A DNA stretch of 64,000 nt from Caldilineaceae bacterium. GTDB taxonomy: Bacteria; Chloroflexota; Anaerolineae; Caldilineales; Caldilineaceae. The position numbers were made by a program, and so were the translations under genes. Under the pieces are notes generated by a model. It saw only the letters and a list, made by a program, of their open reading frames with translations, had not been told where the DNA came from and did no database searches. Of the stretch, positions 27,491 through 36,569 are shown one piece after another. Position 1 is the first letter of the stretch; every line of letters begins with the position of its first letter. The DNA is taken from contig JAHBVH010000044.1 of assembly GCA_019637645.1 (NCBI GenBank), forward strand, positions 12,430 to 76,429, in the 5' to 3' direction.

Positions 27491-27534
27491 CAAACAAAAA
27501 GAAGCGTACCGCTTTACCGTGTTATAGCGCTTCT
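27491..27534 (-). terminator. Terminator hairpin at the end of the WYL regulator gene
   Basis: On the minus strand AGAAGCG (27534-27528) pairs with CGCTTCT (27506-27500), followed by TTTTTG. The left arm lies inside the last codons of the WYL gene. It also separates the convergent MmcQ gene. Confidence 0.55.
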
Positions 27535-28478
27535 CGGCCTGCCCAGGTGCTGACCTGCGCGGCCAGGGCCTGCACGGCGGCGCGCAATTCGGGCGGTTGC
27601 CGAATCACAAAAGGGTGATCTACCAAACAGAGATAGCGCGCTGTAACCGCCAGATCGGTGCTATATAGCCGAATCAGCGTCCCCTCCTCCTGCTCCGCAA
27701 AGACTGCACTGCCCAGCGGAATATATTGCTGGGCTTCGGCCATGGGCATTGCCAGTACCAACTCAACCAGCCAACCCCTTGGCGTGGTCGCCAACGATTC
27801 CAGCACAGAGTGCAAGCTATCAAAGTCTGGTGGCCGGACAAAAGTGGCCTTTCCTAACGCGACCGCGACGATGCGATCCAAGCGAAAGACGCGGATGGCT
27901 TGGCGTAAATGGCACCACCCAACCAGATACCACTGATTCCAATGCGAGACGACGCCGTAGGGGTCCACCGCACGCGCCGTCTCTTCCTCGCGGCCCTGAT
28001 AGCGCAGGTGTAGCTGCTGCTGTTGGCGCACCGCCGTGCTGAGTAACAAAACAGTTTCACTCGATGGTTGGGGTATGGTTGGCTTGGTCACAAAGGCGAC
28101 CGCCGCCTCAACGGCTTGTAGCCGTACGCGTAAACTATCGGGCAGCACCCGTTCGATCTTCGCCAACGCCCCTTCAAGCAGATGTGCTTCTACCCCTACC
28201 CCTTGTCGCCGCGCAGCCAACAAACTCAGCATAATGGCTAACGCCTCATCATTTGTCAACATCAGTGGCGGCAACTTAAAGCCGGGCCGCAGGTGGTAGC
28301 CACCGGTAGGCCCCCGCGTGGTTTCAATGGGAATGCCCAGATCTTGCAACATCATGATGTATTTGCGCACCGTGCGGCGGTCTACCTCAAGCCGCGTGGC
28401 TAGATCCGCGCCACTCAGCGTGCCACGCGCCTGCAACAGCTCCAGCATGGTCAACAGGCGCGTGGTTGGATGGTACAT
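27522..28478 (-). CDS. WYL-domain helix-turn-helix regulator (YafY type)
   Basis: A 318-residue regulator: N-terminal helix-turn-helix (LLTMLELLQARGTLSGADLATRLEVDRRTVRKYI, ~7-45), a GPTGGYHLRPGFKLPPLMLTNDE linker, and a WYL domain (~140-300; VDPYGVVSHWNQWYLVGWCHL). WYL domains bind nucleotides or single-stranded nucleic acid. It is divergent from the VOC gene at 28641 and an AGGAT-N7-ATCCT palindrome lies in the shared promoter. Confidence 0.93.
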   Translation of the reverse strand: MYHPTTRLLTMLELLQARGTLSGADLATRLEVDRRTVRKYIMMLQDLGIPIETTRGPTGGYHLRPGFKLPPLMLTNDEALAIMLSLLAARRQGVGVEAHLLEGALAKIERVLPDSLRVRLQAVEAAVAFVTKPTIPQPSSETVLLLSTAVRQQQQLHLRYQGREEETARAVDPYGVVSHWNQWYLVGWCHLRQAIRVFRLDRIVAVALGKATFVRPPDFDSLHSVLESLATTPRGWLVELVLAMPMAEAQQYIPLGSAVFAEQEEGTLIRLYSTDLAVTARYLCLVDHPFVIRQPPELRAAVQALAAQVSTWAGREAL

Positions 28479-28523
28479 GGCATGCTTCTCCTGGGCAAGA
28501 TTGGATAAAAACTCGTTTTAATT

Positions 28524-28560
28524 AGGATCGATTATATCCTATAAGCCTGCTACACTACAA
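28524..28560 (-). promoter_or_regulatory. Promoter and operator between WYL regulator and VOC gene
   Basis: Minus-strand TTGTAG (28560-28555), 18-base spacer, TATAAT (28536-28531). The palindrome AGGAT-N7-ATCCT (28524-28540) overlaps the -10 box, so WYL autoregulation and co-regulation of the divergent VOC gene are likely. Confidence 0.55.
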
Positions 28561-28640
28561 GAGCAAGTGAAGTTAAGCTCGAATCGCCCTTGCTGGTAGC
28601 AAGCTCATCCAACCGAATTCTGTGGCTAAGGAGACTAAAG

Positions 28641-29015
28641 ATGACAACCATGAAACTCAATCACCTGAATGTCTGTGTAACCGACCCGCGCGCAAGCTCG
28701 CAATTTTTTGTCGATTACTTTGGCTTTCAGCGGGCCAATACCAATGGGCTAGATACCTTGGCGGTCCTTCATGGCGAAGATCACTTTGTGCTGATCTTGA
28801 GCAACTTTGACAAACAGAATGTGCCGGTCTACCCAAATGGCTTTCACTTTGGCTTTATCCGGGAAAGCCAGGGGGAAGTTGATGCGATGTATGCGCGCTT
28901 AGCGGCGGCTGGTTTTGCCACCGAAGCGCCGCGTGCCGTCCATGGCAGTTGGAGCTTCTATTTCAATGCGCCCGGTGACATTCTCGTTGAGGTGCAGGCT
29001 GTATTGCCCCGGTAA
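28641..29015 (+). CDS. VOC-family protein
   Basis: A 124-residue single VOC domain: KLNHLNVCVTDPRASSQFFVDYFGF, GFHFGFIRESQGEVDAMYARLAAAGF, and APGDILVEVQAV at the C-terminal metal position (Glu in LVEVQ). ATG at 28641 follows AAGGAG by 8 bases. It is divergent from the WYL regulator, which probably controls it. Confidence 0.9.
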   Translation: MTTMKLNHLNVCVTDPRASSQFFVDYFGFQRANTNGLDTLAVLHGEDHFVLILSNFDKQNVPVYPNGFHFGFIRESQGEVDAMYARLAAAGFATEAPRAVHGSWSFYFNAPGDILVEVQAVLPR

Positions 29016-29039
29016 CGTGGTGCAGCCAAGTGAGCGTTA

Positions 29040-29080
29040 AGCAAGCCTTGTCAGCTGTTCAAACCTTGACAAGGCTTGCT
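29040..29080. terminator. 14-bp hairpin after the VOC gene (CTGACAGG-like family)
   Basis: AGCAAGCCTTGTCA (29040-29053) pairs perfectly with TGACAAGGCTTGCT (29067-29080). It lies 25 bp after the VOC stop and ahead of the epoxide hydrolase gene. Confidence 0.6.
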
Positions 29081-29137
29081 AGCAGCCCCTCTCAGGCATA
29101 CATCTTATTGTTGTAAAGCGCACAAAGGATAAAAACT

Positions 29138-30292
29138 ATGACGATTCACCCATTTACGATTCAAATTCCCCAGCAAGCGCTGGATGATCTCTACACCCGC
29201 CTGGCGCGGACTCGGTGGCCCAATGAATTGCCCGGCGTGGGCTGGAGCCGTGGCGTGGCCCGCGACTATCTCCAAGCGTTGGTTCACTATTGGCAAACGC
29301 AATACGACTGGCGCAAGCACGAGGCGCGGCTCAATCAATACCCCCAATTTACCACGACCATCGATGGACAGAATATTCACTTTCTTCATGTCCGCTCGCC
29401 AGAGCCCAATGCCTTGCCGCTGATCCTCACTCACGGCTGGCCCGGATCGATTGTCGAATTCCTTCAGGTGATCGGTCCGCTCAGCGATCCACGCCGACAT
29501 GGGGGGGATCCGGCGGATGCGTTCCACGTCGTCATTCCTTCAATTCCAGGCTTTGGCTTTTCCGGCCCAACCAACGAACCGGGCTGGACGACGGCGCGGG
29601 TTGCCCGCGCCTGGGCCGAGCTTATGCGGCAGCTAGGCTATGACCGCTATGGCGCACAGGGCGGCGATACTGGTGCGTTTGTCGCGCCGGAACTCGGTCA
29701 TGTTGACCAAGAACATGTGGTGGGTATTCATGTCAATGCCGCGACCTATGGCTTTATGCCCTTTGGCCCAGTGAGTGAGGAAGAGTTGAGTACCTTTAGC
29801 GCTGCCGAAAAGGCGCGGATGGTACGGCTCAACCACTACGAACAGGAGCAGACTGGCTACTTCCATATTCAGGCGAAACGGCCCCAAACCTTGGGATACA
29901 GCCTCAACGACTCACCAGTTGGTCAGTTGGCGTGGATGGTGGATCTCTTCAAGGAGTGGAGCATGCCAGTAGAAGCGCTCCCCGAAGCGGCGATTGACCG
30001 CGATGATATGTTGACGAATGTGATGATCTACTGGCTGACCGGGACGGGGGTATCGTCGGCTCACATCTACTACGAAGATATGCACGCCGGTGCCTGGCAT
30101 GATGCGCCATCCGGCGTGCCCACTGGGGTTGCGGTCTTTGCCAATGATGTCGCCATCCGCCGCTATGCCGAGTACGCCAATACCATTGTTCATTGGTCGG
30201 AGTTTGACCGCGGTGGGCACTTCGCCGCGATGGAAGTGCCTGATCTACTCATTGCGGATGTGCGGACCTTCTTCCGCGCCTTCCGTAACTAA
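29138..30292 (+). CDS. Epoxide hydrolase (alpha/beta-hydrolase, microsomal type)
   Basis: A 384-residue enzyme with the epoxide-hydrolase N-terminal extension ([35 protein letters not shown]) followed by an alpha/beta-hydrolase core. HGWPGS at His99 forms the oxyanion hole, QGGDTGA supplies the nucleophile Asp177, and the catalytic His is His361 in RGGHFAAME. This is the juvenile-hormone/microsomal-type group that opens epoxides to diols. No clear pathway genes are adjacent. A 25-bp hairpin follows the gene. Confidence 0.93.
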   Translation: MTIHPFTIQIPQQALDDLYTRLARTRWPNELPGVGWSRGVARDYLQALVHYWQTQYDWRKHEARLNQYPQFTTTIDGQNIHFLHVRSPEPNALPLILTHGWPGSIVEFLQVIGPLSDPRRHGGDPADAFHVVIPSIPGFGFSGPTNEPGWTTARVARAWAELMRQLGYDRYGAQGGDTGAFVAPELGHVDQEHVVGIHVNAATYGFMPFGPVSEEELSTFSAAEKARMVRLNHYEQEQTGYFHIQAKRPQTLGYSLNDSPVGQLAWMVDLFKEWSMPVEALPEAAIDRDDMLTNVMIYWLTGTGVSSAHIYYEDMHAGAWHDAPSGVPTGVAVFANDVAIRRYAEYANTIVHWSEFDRGGHFAAMEVPDLLIADVRTFFRAFRN

Positions 30293-30384
30293 TCGATAAA
30301 ACCCATCAAAGTCGCCCAAATAGATGGGTATGTCTCTGTGTACGCATGTGCGACTTTTAGATGGTTTGTGGATAAGTATCAAGT

Positions 30385-30442
30385 AAAGGGGACGCGAAAG
30401 GACGCGGATAAGCATCAATCCGCGTCCTTTCGCGTCCCCTTT
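30385..30442. terminator. GACGCGGAT-family 25-bp hairpin
   Basis: Perfect arms 30385-30409 and 30418-30442 with an 8-base loop, followed by T residues. It lies about 90 bp after the epoxide hydrolase stop and is the cleanest terminator-like copy of the family. Confidence 0.75.
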
Positions 30443-30562
30443 TTCATCGCTTTCGGCCTCGCAGTCTAGCACCTGTTATACTAATGCGTACCCAAATGGC
30501 ACACTTTGGCTGATCGACTCAATAACCCAAATTACCATATAAACGCATAAAAGGAAGATACC

Positions 30563-31354
30563 ATGGGCAAACTCACCGTCCGCGACCTGCTGCAAGCGAA
30601 GGGCAAGCGCAAACTGGTCTTAACGACAGCCTTTGACGCCTGGACTGCCAGAGCCGCCGAAAATGCGGGGGTTGATATGATTCTGGCCTGGGGGAGCAAC
30701 TTGGAGCATAGCAAGTGGGTCATCGACACCGTGCGCGCTGGTGCCCCCAATACGCTGATCGGCTCTGGACTGCCGAGTACCGGTGCCTATTCTAGTGAAG
30801 CCGAAGCATTGCGCTTAGCTGGTGAGCTGCGCAGTGCTGGCACGGATATTATCTACTGTTCTGGCTTGGTGCCCGAAAAGTTTGCCGCCCTGGCGCGGCA
30901 AAAATATCCTTGTACCGGCCATGTTGGCTATCTGCCCGTACAAAATACTTGGTTTGGTGGCCCCCGCGCGGTTGGCAAAACGTGGGACGAGGCGTTGCAG
31001 GTGTACAATGACACAGTGGCGCTACACAAAGCTGGCTGTATTGCCGTCGAAATGGAATGTGTTCCTGCCCGCGTCGCCGCCGAGATTACCAAACGCGTCC
31101 CGCTCTTAACCTTTTCCATGGGCAGCGGCCCGGATTGTGATGGTCAATTTCTCTTTTCCAGCGATCTCCTTGGCACTAACTTGGGCCATTACCCCCGCCA
31201 TTCTATTACCTACACCCGCATGCTCGATAGCGCCACCGCAGCCTTCAAACAGTATCGTAGCGATATTGAAAGCGGTGCCTACCCAGCCAAACGCCATCTG
31301 ATCAAGATCCAAGATGACCAATTTGAACGCTTTCTAGAAGCCATCGAAAGCTAG
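30563..31354 (+). CDS. PanB-like (ketopantoate hydroxymethyltransferase family) protein, divergent
   Basis: A 263-residue TIM-barrel protein aligned along its length with PanB: TVRDLLQAKGKRKLVLTTAFDAWTA, HVGYLPVQNT (PanB HxGLTPQ), VEMECVPARVA (the catalytic Glu region) and GSGPDCDGQFLFSSDLLG. In PanB, magnesium is held by Asp residues in GDSLGM and DMPF; here these read AWGSNLEH and SGLPS, so the metal ligands seem lost. It may therefore act on another ketoacid or lack the usual aldol reaction. panC and panD are not adjacent. An XRE-cupin regulator follows. Confidence 0.8.
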   Translation: MGKLTVRDLLQAKGKRKLVLTTAFDAWTARAAENAGVDMILAWGSNLEHSKWVIDTVRAGAPNTLIGSGLPSTGAYSSEAEALRLAGELRSAGTDIIYCSGLVPEKFAALARQKYPCTGHVGYLPVQNTWFGGPRAVGKTWDEALQVYNDTVALHKAGCIAVEMECVPARVAAEITKRVPLLTFSMGSGPDCDGQFLFSSDLLGTNLGHYPRHSITYTRMLDSATAAFKQYRSDIESGAYPAKRHLIKIQDDQFERFLEAIES

Positions 31355-31373
31355 ACGCTATGGCAGAGTAAGA

Positions 31374-31430
31374 GGGACGCGGATAGACGCGGCGGGACGC
31401 GGATAAAAAATCCGCGTCTATCCGCGTCCC
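31374..31430. terminator. GACGCGGAT-family hairpin after the PanB-like gene
   Basis: GGGACGCGGATAGACGCGG (31374-31392) pairs with its exact complement at 31412-31430. A third GGACGCGGAT unit in the loop allows an alternative stem. It begins 20 bp after the PanB-like stop. Confidence 0.7.
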
Positions 31431-31458
31431 ATAATCCTTGATCTGACCCTTGCTATAG

Positions 31459-31500
31459 TTGACACTGATTCCATTATGATAGAAAATAATCCATTATGAT
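31459..31500 (+). promoter_or_regulatory. Promoter region of the XRE-cupin gene with repeated CCATTATGAT
   Basis: TTGACA at 31459-31464 is followed by two direct copies of CCATTATGAT (31471-31480 and 31491-31500) one face-to-face distance (20 bp) apart. The second copy contains the start codon. An A/T-rich -10 is possible near 31482-31487. The repeats look like an autoregulatory operator. Confidence 0.5.
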
Positions 31501-32131
31501 GGATGAAATGTTTACCCAAGAATCTTCAGCCACTGTTGGCGGGCATGATATCAACGCTCGCATTGCACACCGCGTGCGCACGTTGCGCGCCGAGTTGGGC
31601 CTAACGCTCGATGCCCTAGCCGCTCAGTGTGAGGTCAGCCGTTCCATGCTTTCCCTGATTGAGCGAGGAGAAAGCAGCCCAACCGCTGTCGTCTTAGAGA
31701 AGATCGCCACGGGGTTGGGTGTTTCCCTTGCCTCGCTCTTTGATGATAACAGCGTACCCCCCAATCCCCTTTCCCGCACGGCGGATCGGACGCCCTGGCG
31801 CGATCCACAGTCGGGCTATATTCGGCGCAACATTTCGCCCGCCAACTTTCCTTCGCCCATTCACATTGTCGAGGTGATGTTGCCCGCGGGCGCGCGCGTC
31901 GCCTATGAAACCGGTGCGCGCGATGTCAACCTTCATCAACAGATCTGGGTACAGGAAGGCGCAATTGAATTGACCGTCGGCACCGTCACCTATCACTTGG
32001 TGGCTGATGACTGTTTGGCGATGCAACTCAACGCGCCCACTACTTTCCGCAACGGTACGGCGCAACCGGCGCGCTACCTCGTCATCATCGCCACTGAGCA
32101 CGGGCGACCCTTGCGGCGCTCTGTCTCGTGA
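31499..32131 (+). CDS. XRE helix-turn-helix regulator with C-terminal cupin domain
   Basis: A 210-residue regulator: XRE helix-turn-helix at ~20-75 (RVRTLRAELGLTLDALAAQCEVSRSMLSLIERGESSPT) and a cupin at ~115-205 (HQQIWVQEGAIELTVGTVTYHL). This class (PuuR/ClgR-like) senses small acids or amines. Either ATG 31496 or 31499 could be the start; neither has a ribosome binding site, and the message may be nearly leaderless. The GNAT and HD genes follow within 45 bp and probably share the transcript. Confidence 0.9.
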   Translation: MDEMFTQESSATVGGHDINARIAHRVRTLRAELGLTLDALAAQCEVSRSMLSLIERGESSPTAVVLEKIATGLGVSLASLFDDNSVPPNPLSRTADRTPWRDPQSGYIRRNISPANFPSPIHIVEVMLPAGARVAYETGARDVNLHQQIWVQEGAIELTVGTVTYHLVADDCLAMQLNAPTTFRNGTAQPARYLVIIATEHGRPLRRSVS

Positions 32132-32174
32132 GCCAATACCTTATGTCAACCGACTTTTGTCAAAGGAAATGAAC

Positions 32175-32720
32175 ATGCCAAACACGATTCAAGTTCATCT
32201 CTTGCCAACGCTCGGGGAGCGTGAAATTCAGGGGTTGAGCAACGTCTTGATCGACTGTGTCGAAGGGGGGGCATCGGTCAGCTTTATGTTGCCCATGACC
32301 CGCACCAAGGCCGAAAGTTTCTGGCATAACACGGCGGCCAGTGTGGCGCGTGGGGAACGCGCGGTCTTCGCCGCCGAAGATGCGACAGGGCAGATGGTGG
32401 GCACGGTGACGGTCATTTTGCAACAACCCGAAAATCAACCCCACCGCGGCGACATTGCCAAGATGCTCGTTCATCGGCGCGCCCGCAAGCAAGGGGTTGG
32501 TGCGGCGCTGCTCGTGGCTGCCGAACAGTATGCTTTGGCGGTGGGCAAAACCCTGTTGGTACTAGATACCGCCAGTGCTGACGCCGAGCGTCTATATCTC
32601 CGGCAGGGCTGGCAGCACTGTGGCGTGATTCCCGACTATGCCCTCTTGCCCGACGGTCCCCCCTGTGCCACGACGATTTATTACAAGTTTCTGCGCAAAG
32701 GTGGTGGGCAGAATGAATGA
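32175..32720 (+). CDS. GNAT-family N-acetyltransferase
   Basis: A 181-residue GNAT with VHRRARKQGVGAALLVAAEQYA as acetyl-CoA binding loop and TASADAERLYLRQGWQHCGVIPDYA at the end, resembling enzymes that acetylate small amines (tabtoxin- or phosphinothricin-resistance type). AAAGGA lies 7 bases before ATG 32175; the ATG at 32169 is too close to it. It overlaps the HD gene by 8 bp. Confidence 0.9.
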   Translation: MPNTIQVHLLPTLGEREIQGLSNVLIDCVEGGASVSFMLPMTRTKAESFWHNTAASVARGERAVFAAEDATGQMVGTVTVILQQPENQPHRGDIAKMLVHRRARKQGVGAALLVAAEQYALAVGKTLLVLDTASADAERLYLRQGWQHCGVIPDYALLPDGPPCATTIYYKFLRKGGGQNE

Positions 32721-33303
32721 GCGACTAACACAGCAGCTAGCCTTTCTCAACGAGATTGAGCAATTAAAGATTATTTATCGGCGTAATCAGACGGTTGACC
32801 GGGAACGCTTTGAAAATAGTGCGGAGCATTCGTGGCATGTGGCGTTGATGGCGCTGGTGTTGGCCGAGCACGCGGCGACGCCCAATCTCGATCTCTTCAA
32901 AGTGGTCAAGATGTTGCTGATTCACGATCTCGTCGAGGTCTACGCGGGCGACACGTGGCTCTATGATGTGGAGGCCGCCACGACACAGGCCGAACGGGAA
33001 GAGGCCAGCGCGGCAAAATTATATGCGTTGCTGCCCGCGACCCAAAGCAACGAATTTACCGCCCTGTGGCAGGAATTTACCGAGCGACAAACTCCAGAGG
33101 CCCAATTCGCGGCCGCGATCGACGCCCTACAGCCTGTCGCCAACTATCTGTTAACTGGCCGCCCCACCGATCCTGGCCCACGTCCCCGCCTCGCCGATGT
33201 GTTGGCGCGCAAGCAGCACATTGGCGAGAGTTCCCCCCTCCTATGGGAAATCGCCCAAAGCATGATCGAGGAGTGCGCACAACGGGGGTTGTATGCGTCG
33301 TAA
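32713..33303 (+). CDS. HD-domain hydrolase (5'-deoxynucleotidase YfbR-like)
   Basis: A 196-residue HD-superfamily phosphohydrolase: ENSAEHSWHVALM (His39, His42), LIHDLVEVYAGDT (His71, Asp72, Asp80). These are the metal ligands of the HD fold in YfbR/HDDC2-like nucleotidases that remove phosphate from dNMPs. Substrate is inferred. The ATG at 32713 overlaps the GNAT stop; GGTGG just upstream may be the ribosome binding site. A hairpin follows. Confidence 0.88.
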   Translation: MNERLTQQLAFLNEIEQLKIIYRRNQTVDRERFENSAEHSWHVALMALVLAEHAATPNLDLFKVVKMLLIHDLVEVYAGDTWLYDVEAATTQAEREEASAAKLYALLPATQSNEFTALWQEFTERQTPEAQFAAAIDALQPVANYLLTGRPTDPGPRPRLADVLARKQHIGESSPLLWEIAQSMIEECAQRGLYAS

Positions 33304-33359
33304 ATTTTGTAGTGTGTTGCGCAACATGCAACTGTGCCAAAGAAAAAGAAACGAATTGC

Positions 33360-33388
33360 GGGTCTAAATCGTGGCGCGATTTGGACCC
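33360..33388. terminator. Hairpin between convergent HD and UvrA-like genes
   Basis: GGGTCTAAATCG (33360-33371) pairs with CGATTTGGACCC (33377-33388), one G-T wobble, 5-base loop. It can end transcription from both sides. Confidence 0.55.
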
Positions 33389-33421
33389 GTGAAGCTTGTA
33401 AACTCTCCGCGCTGCACCTGC

Positions 33422-35695
33422 TTACGCCGTTACCTCCCGCCGCACATACTCCGCCGTAATCGACTCCGGCGAAGCCAGCAATTGTTCCGGCGTGCCGGTA
33501 AAGATGATCCGGCCCCCTTTGCTGCCCCCTTCCGGCCCCAAGTCAATGATCCAGTCGGCATTTTTGATCACGTCCAAATTATGTTCAATCACAATGACCG
33601 TGTTGCCACTATCAACCAACCGGTTCATCACCGCGAGCAAGTGGGTGATGTCCGACATATGGAGGCCGGTGGTGGGCTCATCGAGCACATAGATGCTGCC
33701 CTTTTTGTGCAATTCGCTGGCGAGCTTGATGCGTTGACATTCGCCGCCGGATAGGGTGCTGAGCGGTTGGCCCAAGCTCAGATACTCCAGCCCGACATCG
33801 CTCATGGCCTGGAGGCGGTGGACAATCTCCTTGATCCCAAAGAAGTCGAGCGCTTGGCGCACGGTCATCGCTAGCACGTCGGCGATTGACTTGCCATGCA
33901 GCTTGTATTGCAGCACTTCCTCCTTAAATCGTTTGCCGCCACAGGTCTCACAGGGGAGCTTGACTTCATCTAAAAAGGCCAGATCGGTGTAAATCACCCC
34001 CGACCCTTGACACGCTTCACAAGCCCCTTTGGAGTTGAAGCTAAAGAGCGCTGCATTCACCTTGTTCGCCTTGGCAAAGGCTTTGCGCACATCGTCCATG
34101 ATGCCTGTATAGGTTGCCGGGTTAGAACGGGTGGAAACACCCACTGCCGACTGGTCGATGACAATTGCGTCGGGGTATTGACGACGAAACGCGCCATGGA
34201 TCAGCGAGCTTTTCCCCGAACCGGCCACCCCAGTAACCACCGTCAGTACGCCTTTGGGAATCTCTACGGTGACATTGCGTAAGTTATTGGTCTTGGCGTT
34301 GACCACGGTCAATTTGCCCGTGGCGTGGCGTACCTTGGTTTTGAGCGGCAGTGACTGTTGTAAGTGGCGACCGGTCAGCGTATCGGCCTGGAGTAGACCC
34401 GTATAGCTCCCTTGGTAGACCACTTCCCCGCCCCGGCTGCCCGCGTGGGGGCCGACATCCACAATCTCATCGGCAACCTTGATCACATCGGGGTCATGTT
34501 CAACGACCAAGACGGTGTTGCCTTTGTCGCGCAGTCGCTGTAGCAATTCATTGAGCCGATGGACATCGCGCGGGTGCAGGCCAACGCTCGGCTCATCAAA
34601 AACATACATCACATCCACCAAACTGCCACTCAGGTGTTTGACCATCTTAACGCGTTGCGACTCACCACCCGAGAGGGTCGCGGTTTCGCGGTTGAGGCTC
34701 ACATAGTCGAGCCCAATGTCTACCAAATATTGGAGCCGTTCGGTGAGGGTCTTGACCAAAGGGGCCGCGACGGGGTCGTCGATCTGCCGGATCACGCCGA
34801 TGAGTTCATCGACTTGCATGGCCGACAATTCGGCAATATTACGCCCCTGGATCTTGCTGCTGAGCGCGGCTTGGCTGAGGCGCGCCCCGCGGCAAAGGGT
34901 GCAGGGGCCCTCGGAAAGGTAGGGCGCGACATTTTTCTGGGTGCGCTCGGACATGGTTTTGATATCACGCTTGATATATTTGCGGCTAAACTTTTCGATG
35001 ATCCCTTCAAAGGTCAGGTTGATCTCGCGGCCAGCAAATTCAGATTTGATCTTGGTGGCTTTGCCGTAGAGCAAGCGCTCCATCTCCTCGGTGCTATAGT
35101 CCGCTAACGTTTTGTCATTATCAAAGAGCCCGGATTGGATGAAGAAGGACCACTCCCAACTGCCCACCCCATAATCGGGGAGGAGGATCGCCCCTTCATT
35201 CAGCGATTTGGTAAGGTCGAGCGCCCGTTCTAGATCAACGCCTAACATCCGCCCCAGGCCATTACACTGGGGACACATCCCTTGGGGGTCGTTAAAGGAG
35301 AAGAGGTTATAGTTGCCAATGTTGGGTTGACCAATACGCGAAAAGAGCAGGCGCAGCACGGTGGAAATATCAGTGATCGTGCCCAGTGTAGAGTGCGAAC
35401 CGCCCCCCAGGCGCTTTTGATCGACCACGACGGCCATGCTCAGATTTTCAATCGCATCGGCATCGGGCTGGGGAAATTTGGGCAGAAAGTTGCGCACGAA
35501 CATGCTAAAGTTTTCATTGAGCAGCCGTTGCGCTTCGCTGGCTACTGTGTCAAAAACAATCGACGATTTCCCCGACCCCGAGACGCCGGTGAAGATGGTG
35601 ATCTGCCGTTTGGGGATGCGCAAAGAGACATTCTTTAGATTATTCTCACGGGCCCCGGTAATGGTAATATATTCGGTCGGTCGTGTGTTATTCAT
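33422..35695 (-). CDS. Short UvrA-like ABC ATPase (class III UvrA / drug-resistance type)
   Basis: A 757-residue UvrA homologue; true UvrA is about 940. Two ATPase halves are complete: GVSGSGKSS (~40) and LSGGESQRV, then GVAGSGKSS (~490) and LSGGECQRI, with zinc-finger cysteines CPQCNGLG, CTLCRG, CEACQGSG and CETCGG. The region that binds UvrB in full UvrA is shortened. Relatives such as DrrC give resistance to DNA-intercalating drugs, so a role in drug-DNA protection is inferred. ATG at 35695 with AAGGA upstream is used; TTG at 35698 is also possible. Confidence 0.92.
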   Translation of the reverse strand: MNNTRPTEYITITGARENNLKNVSLRIPKRQITIFTGVSGSGKSSIVFDTVASEAQRLLNENFSMFVRNFLPKFPQPDADAIENLSMAVVVDQKRLGGGSHSTLGTITDISTVLRLLFSRIGQPNIGNYNLFSFNDPQGMCPQCNGLGRMLGVDLERALDLTKSLNEGAILLPDYGVGSWEWSFFIQSGLFDNDKTLADYSTEEMERLLYGKATKIKSEFAGREINLTFEGIIEKFSRKYIKRDIKTMSERTQKNVAPYLSEGPCTLCRGARLSQAALSSKIQGRNIAELSAMQVDELIGVIRQIDDPVAAPLVKTLTERLQYLVDIGLDYVSLNRETATLSGGESQRVKMVKHLSGSLVDVMYVFDEPSVGLHPRDVHRLNELLQRLRDKGNTVLVVEHDPDVIKVADEIVDVGPHAGSRGGEVVYQGSYTGLLQADTLTGRHLQQSLPLKTKVRHATGKLTVVNAKTNNLRNVTVEIPKGVLTVVTGVAGSGKSSLIHGAFRRQYPDAIVIDQSAVGVSTRSNPATYTGIMDDVRKAFAKANKVNAALFSFNSKGACEACQGSGVIYTDLAFLDEVKLPCETCGGKRFKEEVLQYKLHGKSIADVLAMTVRQALDFFGIKEIVHRLQAMSDVGLEYLSLGQPLSTLSGGECQRIKLASELHKKGSIYVLDEPTTGLHMSDITHLLAVMNRLVDSGNTVIVIEHNLDVIKNADWIIDLGPEGGSKGGRIIFTGTPEQLLASPESITAEYVRREVTA

Positions 35696-35787
35696 CAAAA
35701 TTCCTTTTCTGCCAAGACTATGCTACGCTTCTGTTGTTTGTCCATTTTCTACAGCTTTCCATTTTTTGACATAAAGTGAGTGAGTGC

Positions 35788-36528
35788 ATGAATATCAACG
35801 AACGTTATCTCTTTGACTTGCAAGGGTTTATCACCGTACCCAATGCGTTGAACGCCGACCAGCTAGCCACCCTTAACCGGATTTGGGACGAGCGTATTGC
35901 CCAAGAGACCGCCACCGATGCCACCACGCAACGCTGGGGCAATATTCTCACTTGGGGCGCGCCCTATTTGGACTTGATTGATAATCCCACCATTACACCC
36001 TATCTCGACGAACTTTTGGGCGACCGTTTCCGCTTGGATCATGACTATGCGGATTTGATCCGGAGCGGCAAAGGCCCCATTGGTACCCGCTTGCATGGTG
36101 GTGGCGCTCCTTTTGATCCATCCCAATACTACCATTTTCAAAATGGCGTCATGCGCAACGGCCTGACGGTTGTCGCCTATAATTTGTGTGATGTCCATGA
36201 GGGCGATGGTGGCTTCGGCTGTGTCCCTGGGAGCCATAAAAGCAACTTCCCCTTTCCCGATGATTGGAAAGAGTTAGAGCATTTCCAACCCTTTATGCGG
36301 GCCGTTACTGGCCCGGCTGGCACCGCGGTGATCTTTACCGAAGCCTTAACCCATGGCACTTTACCCTGGAAAGGCCAAGGCGAACGGCGCACACTTTTCT
36401 ATAAATTTAGCCCCCATCCGATCTCCTGGTCGGCGCGTTATTACCAAGCTGACAACTATACCGGACTGACCGAGCGCCAAAAGGCGATTCTCGAAGGACC
36501 CAACGCACGTTATCGCAACCGCTACTAA
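35788..36528 (+). CDS. Phytanoyl-CoA dioxygenase (PhyH) family protein
   Basis: A 246-residue Fe(II)/2-oxoglutarate dioxygenase-like protein: FDLQGFITVPNALNADQLATL at the N-terminus, a central LHGGGAPFDPSQYYHFQNG with the first metal histidine region, and TEALTHGTLPWKG with the distal histidine. FYKFSPHPISWS ends the barrel. These enzymes hydroxylate small molecules or acyl-CoA; substrate unknown. ATG 35788 is used; the GTG at 35776 is possible. No clear ribosome binding site. Confidence 0.88.
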   Translation: MNINERYLFDLQGFITVPNALNADQLATLNRIWDERIAQETATDATTQRWGNILTWGAPYLDLIDNPTITPYLDELLGDRFRLDHDYADLIRSGKGPIGTRLHGGGAPFDPSQYYHFQNGVMRNGLTVVAYNLCDVHEGDGGFGCVPGSHKSNFPFPDDWKELEHFQPFMRAVTGPAGTAVIFTEALTHGTLPWKGQGERRTLFYKFSPHPISWSARYYQADNYTGLTERQKAILEGPNARYRNRY

Positions 36529-36569
36529 TTGTTTGGCGTTACGCAGTCGGAGAGCAACCAGGCCTAAAC

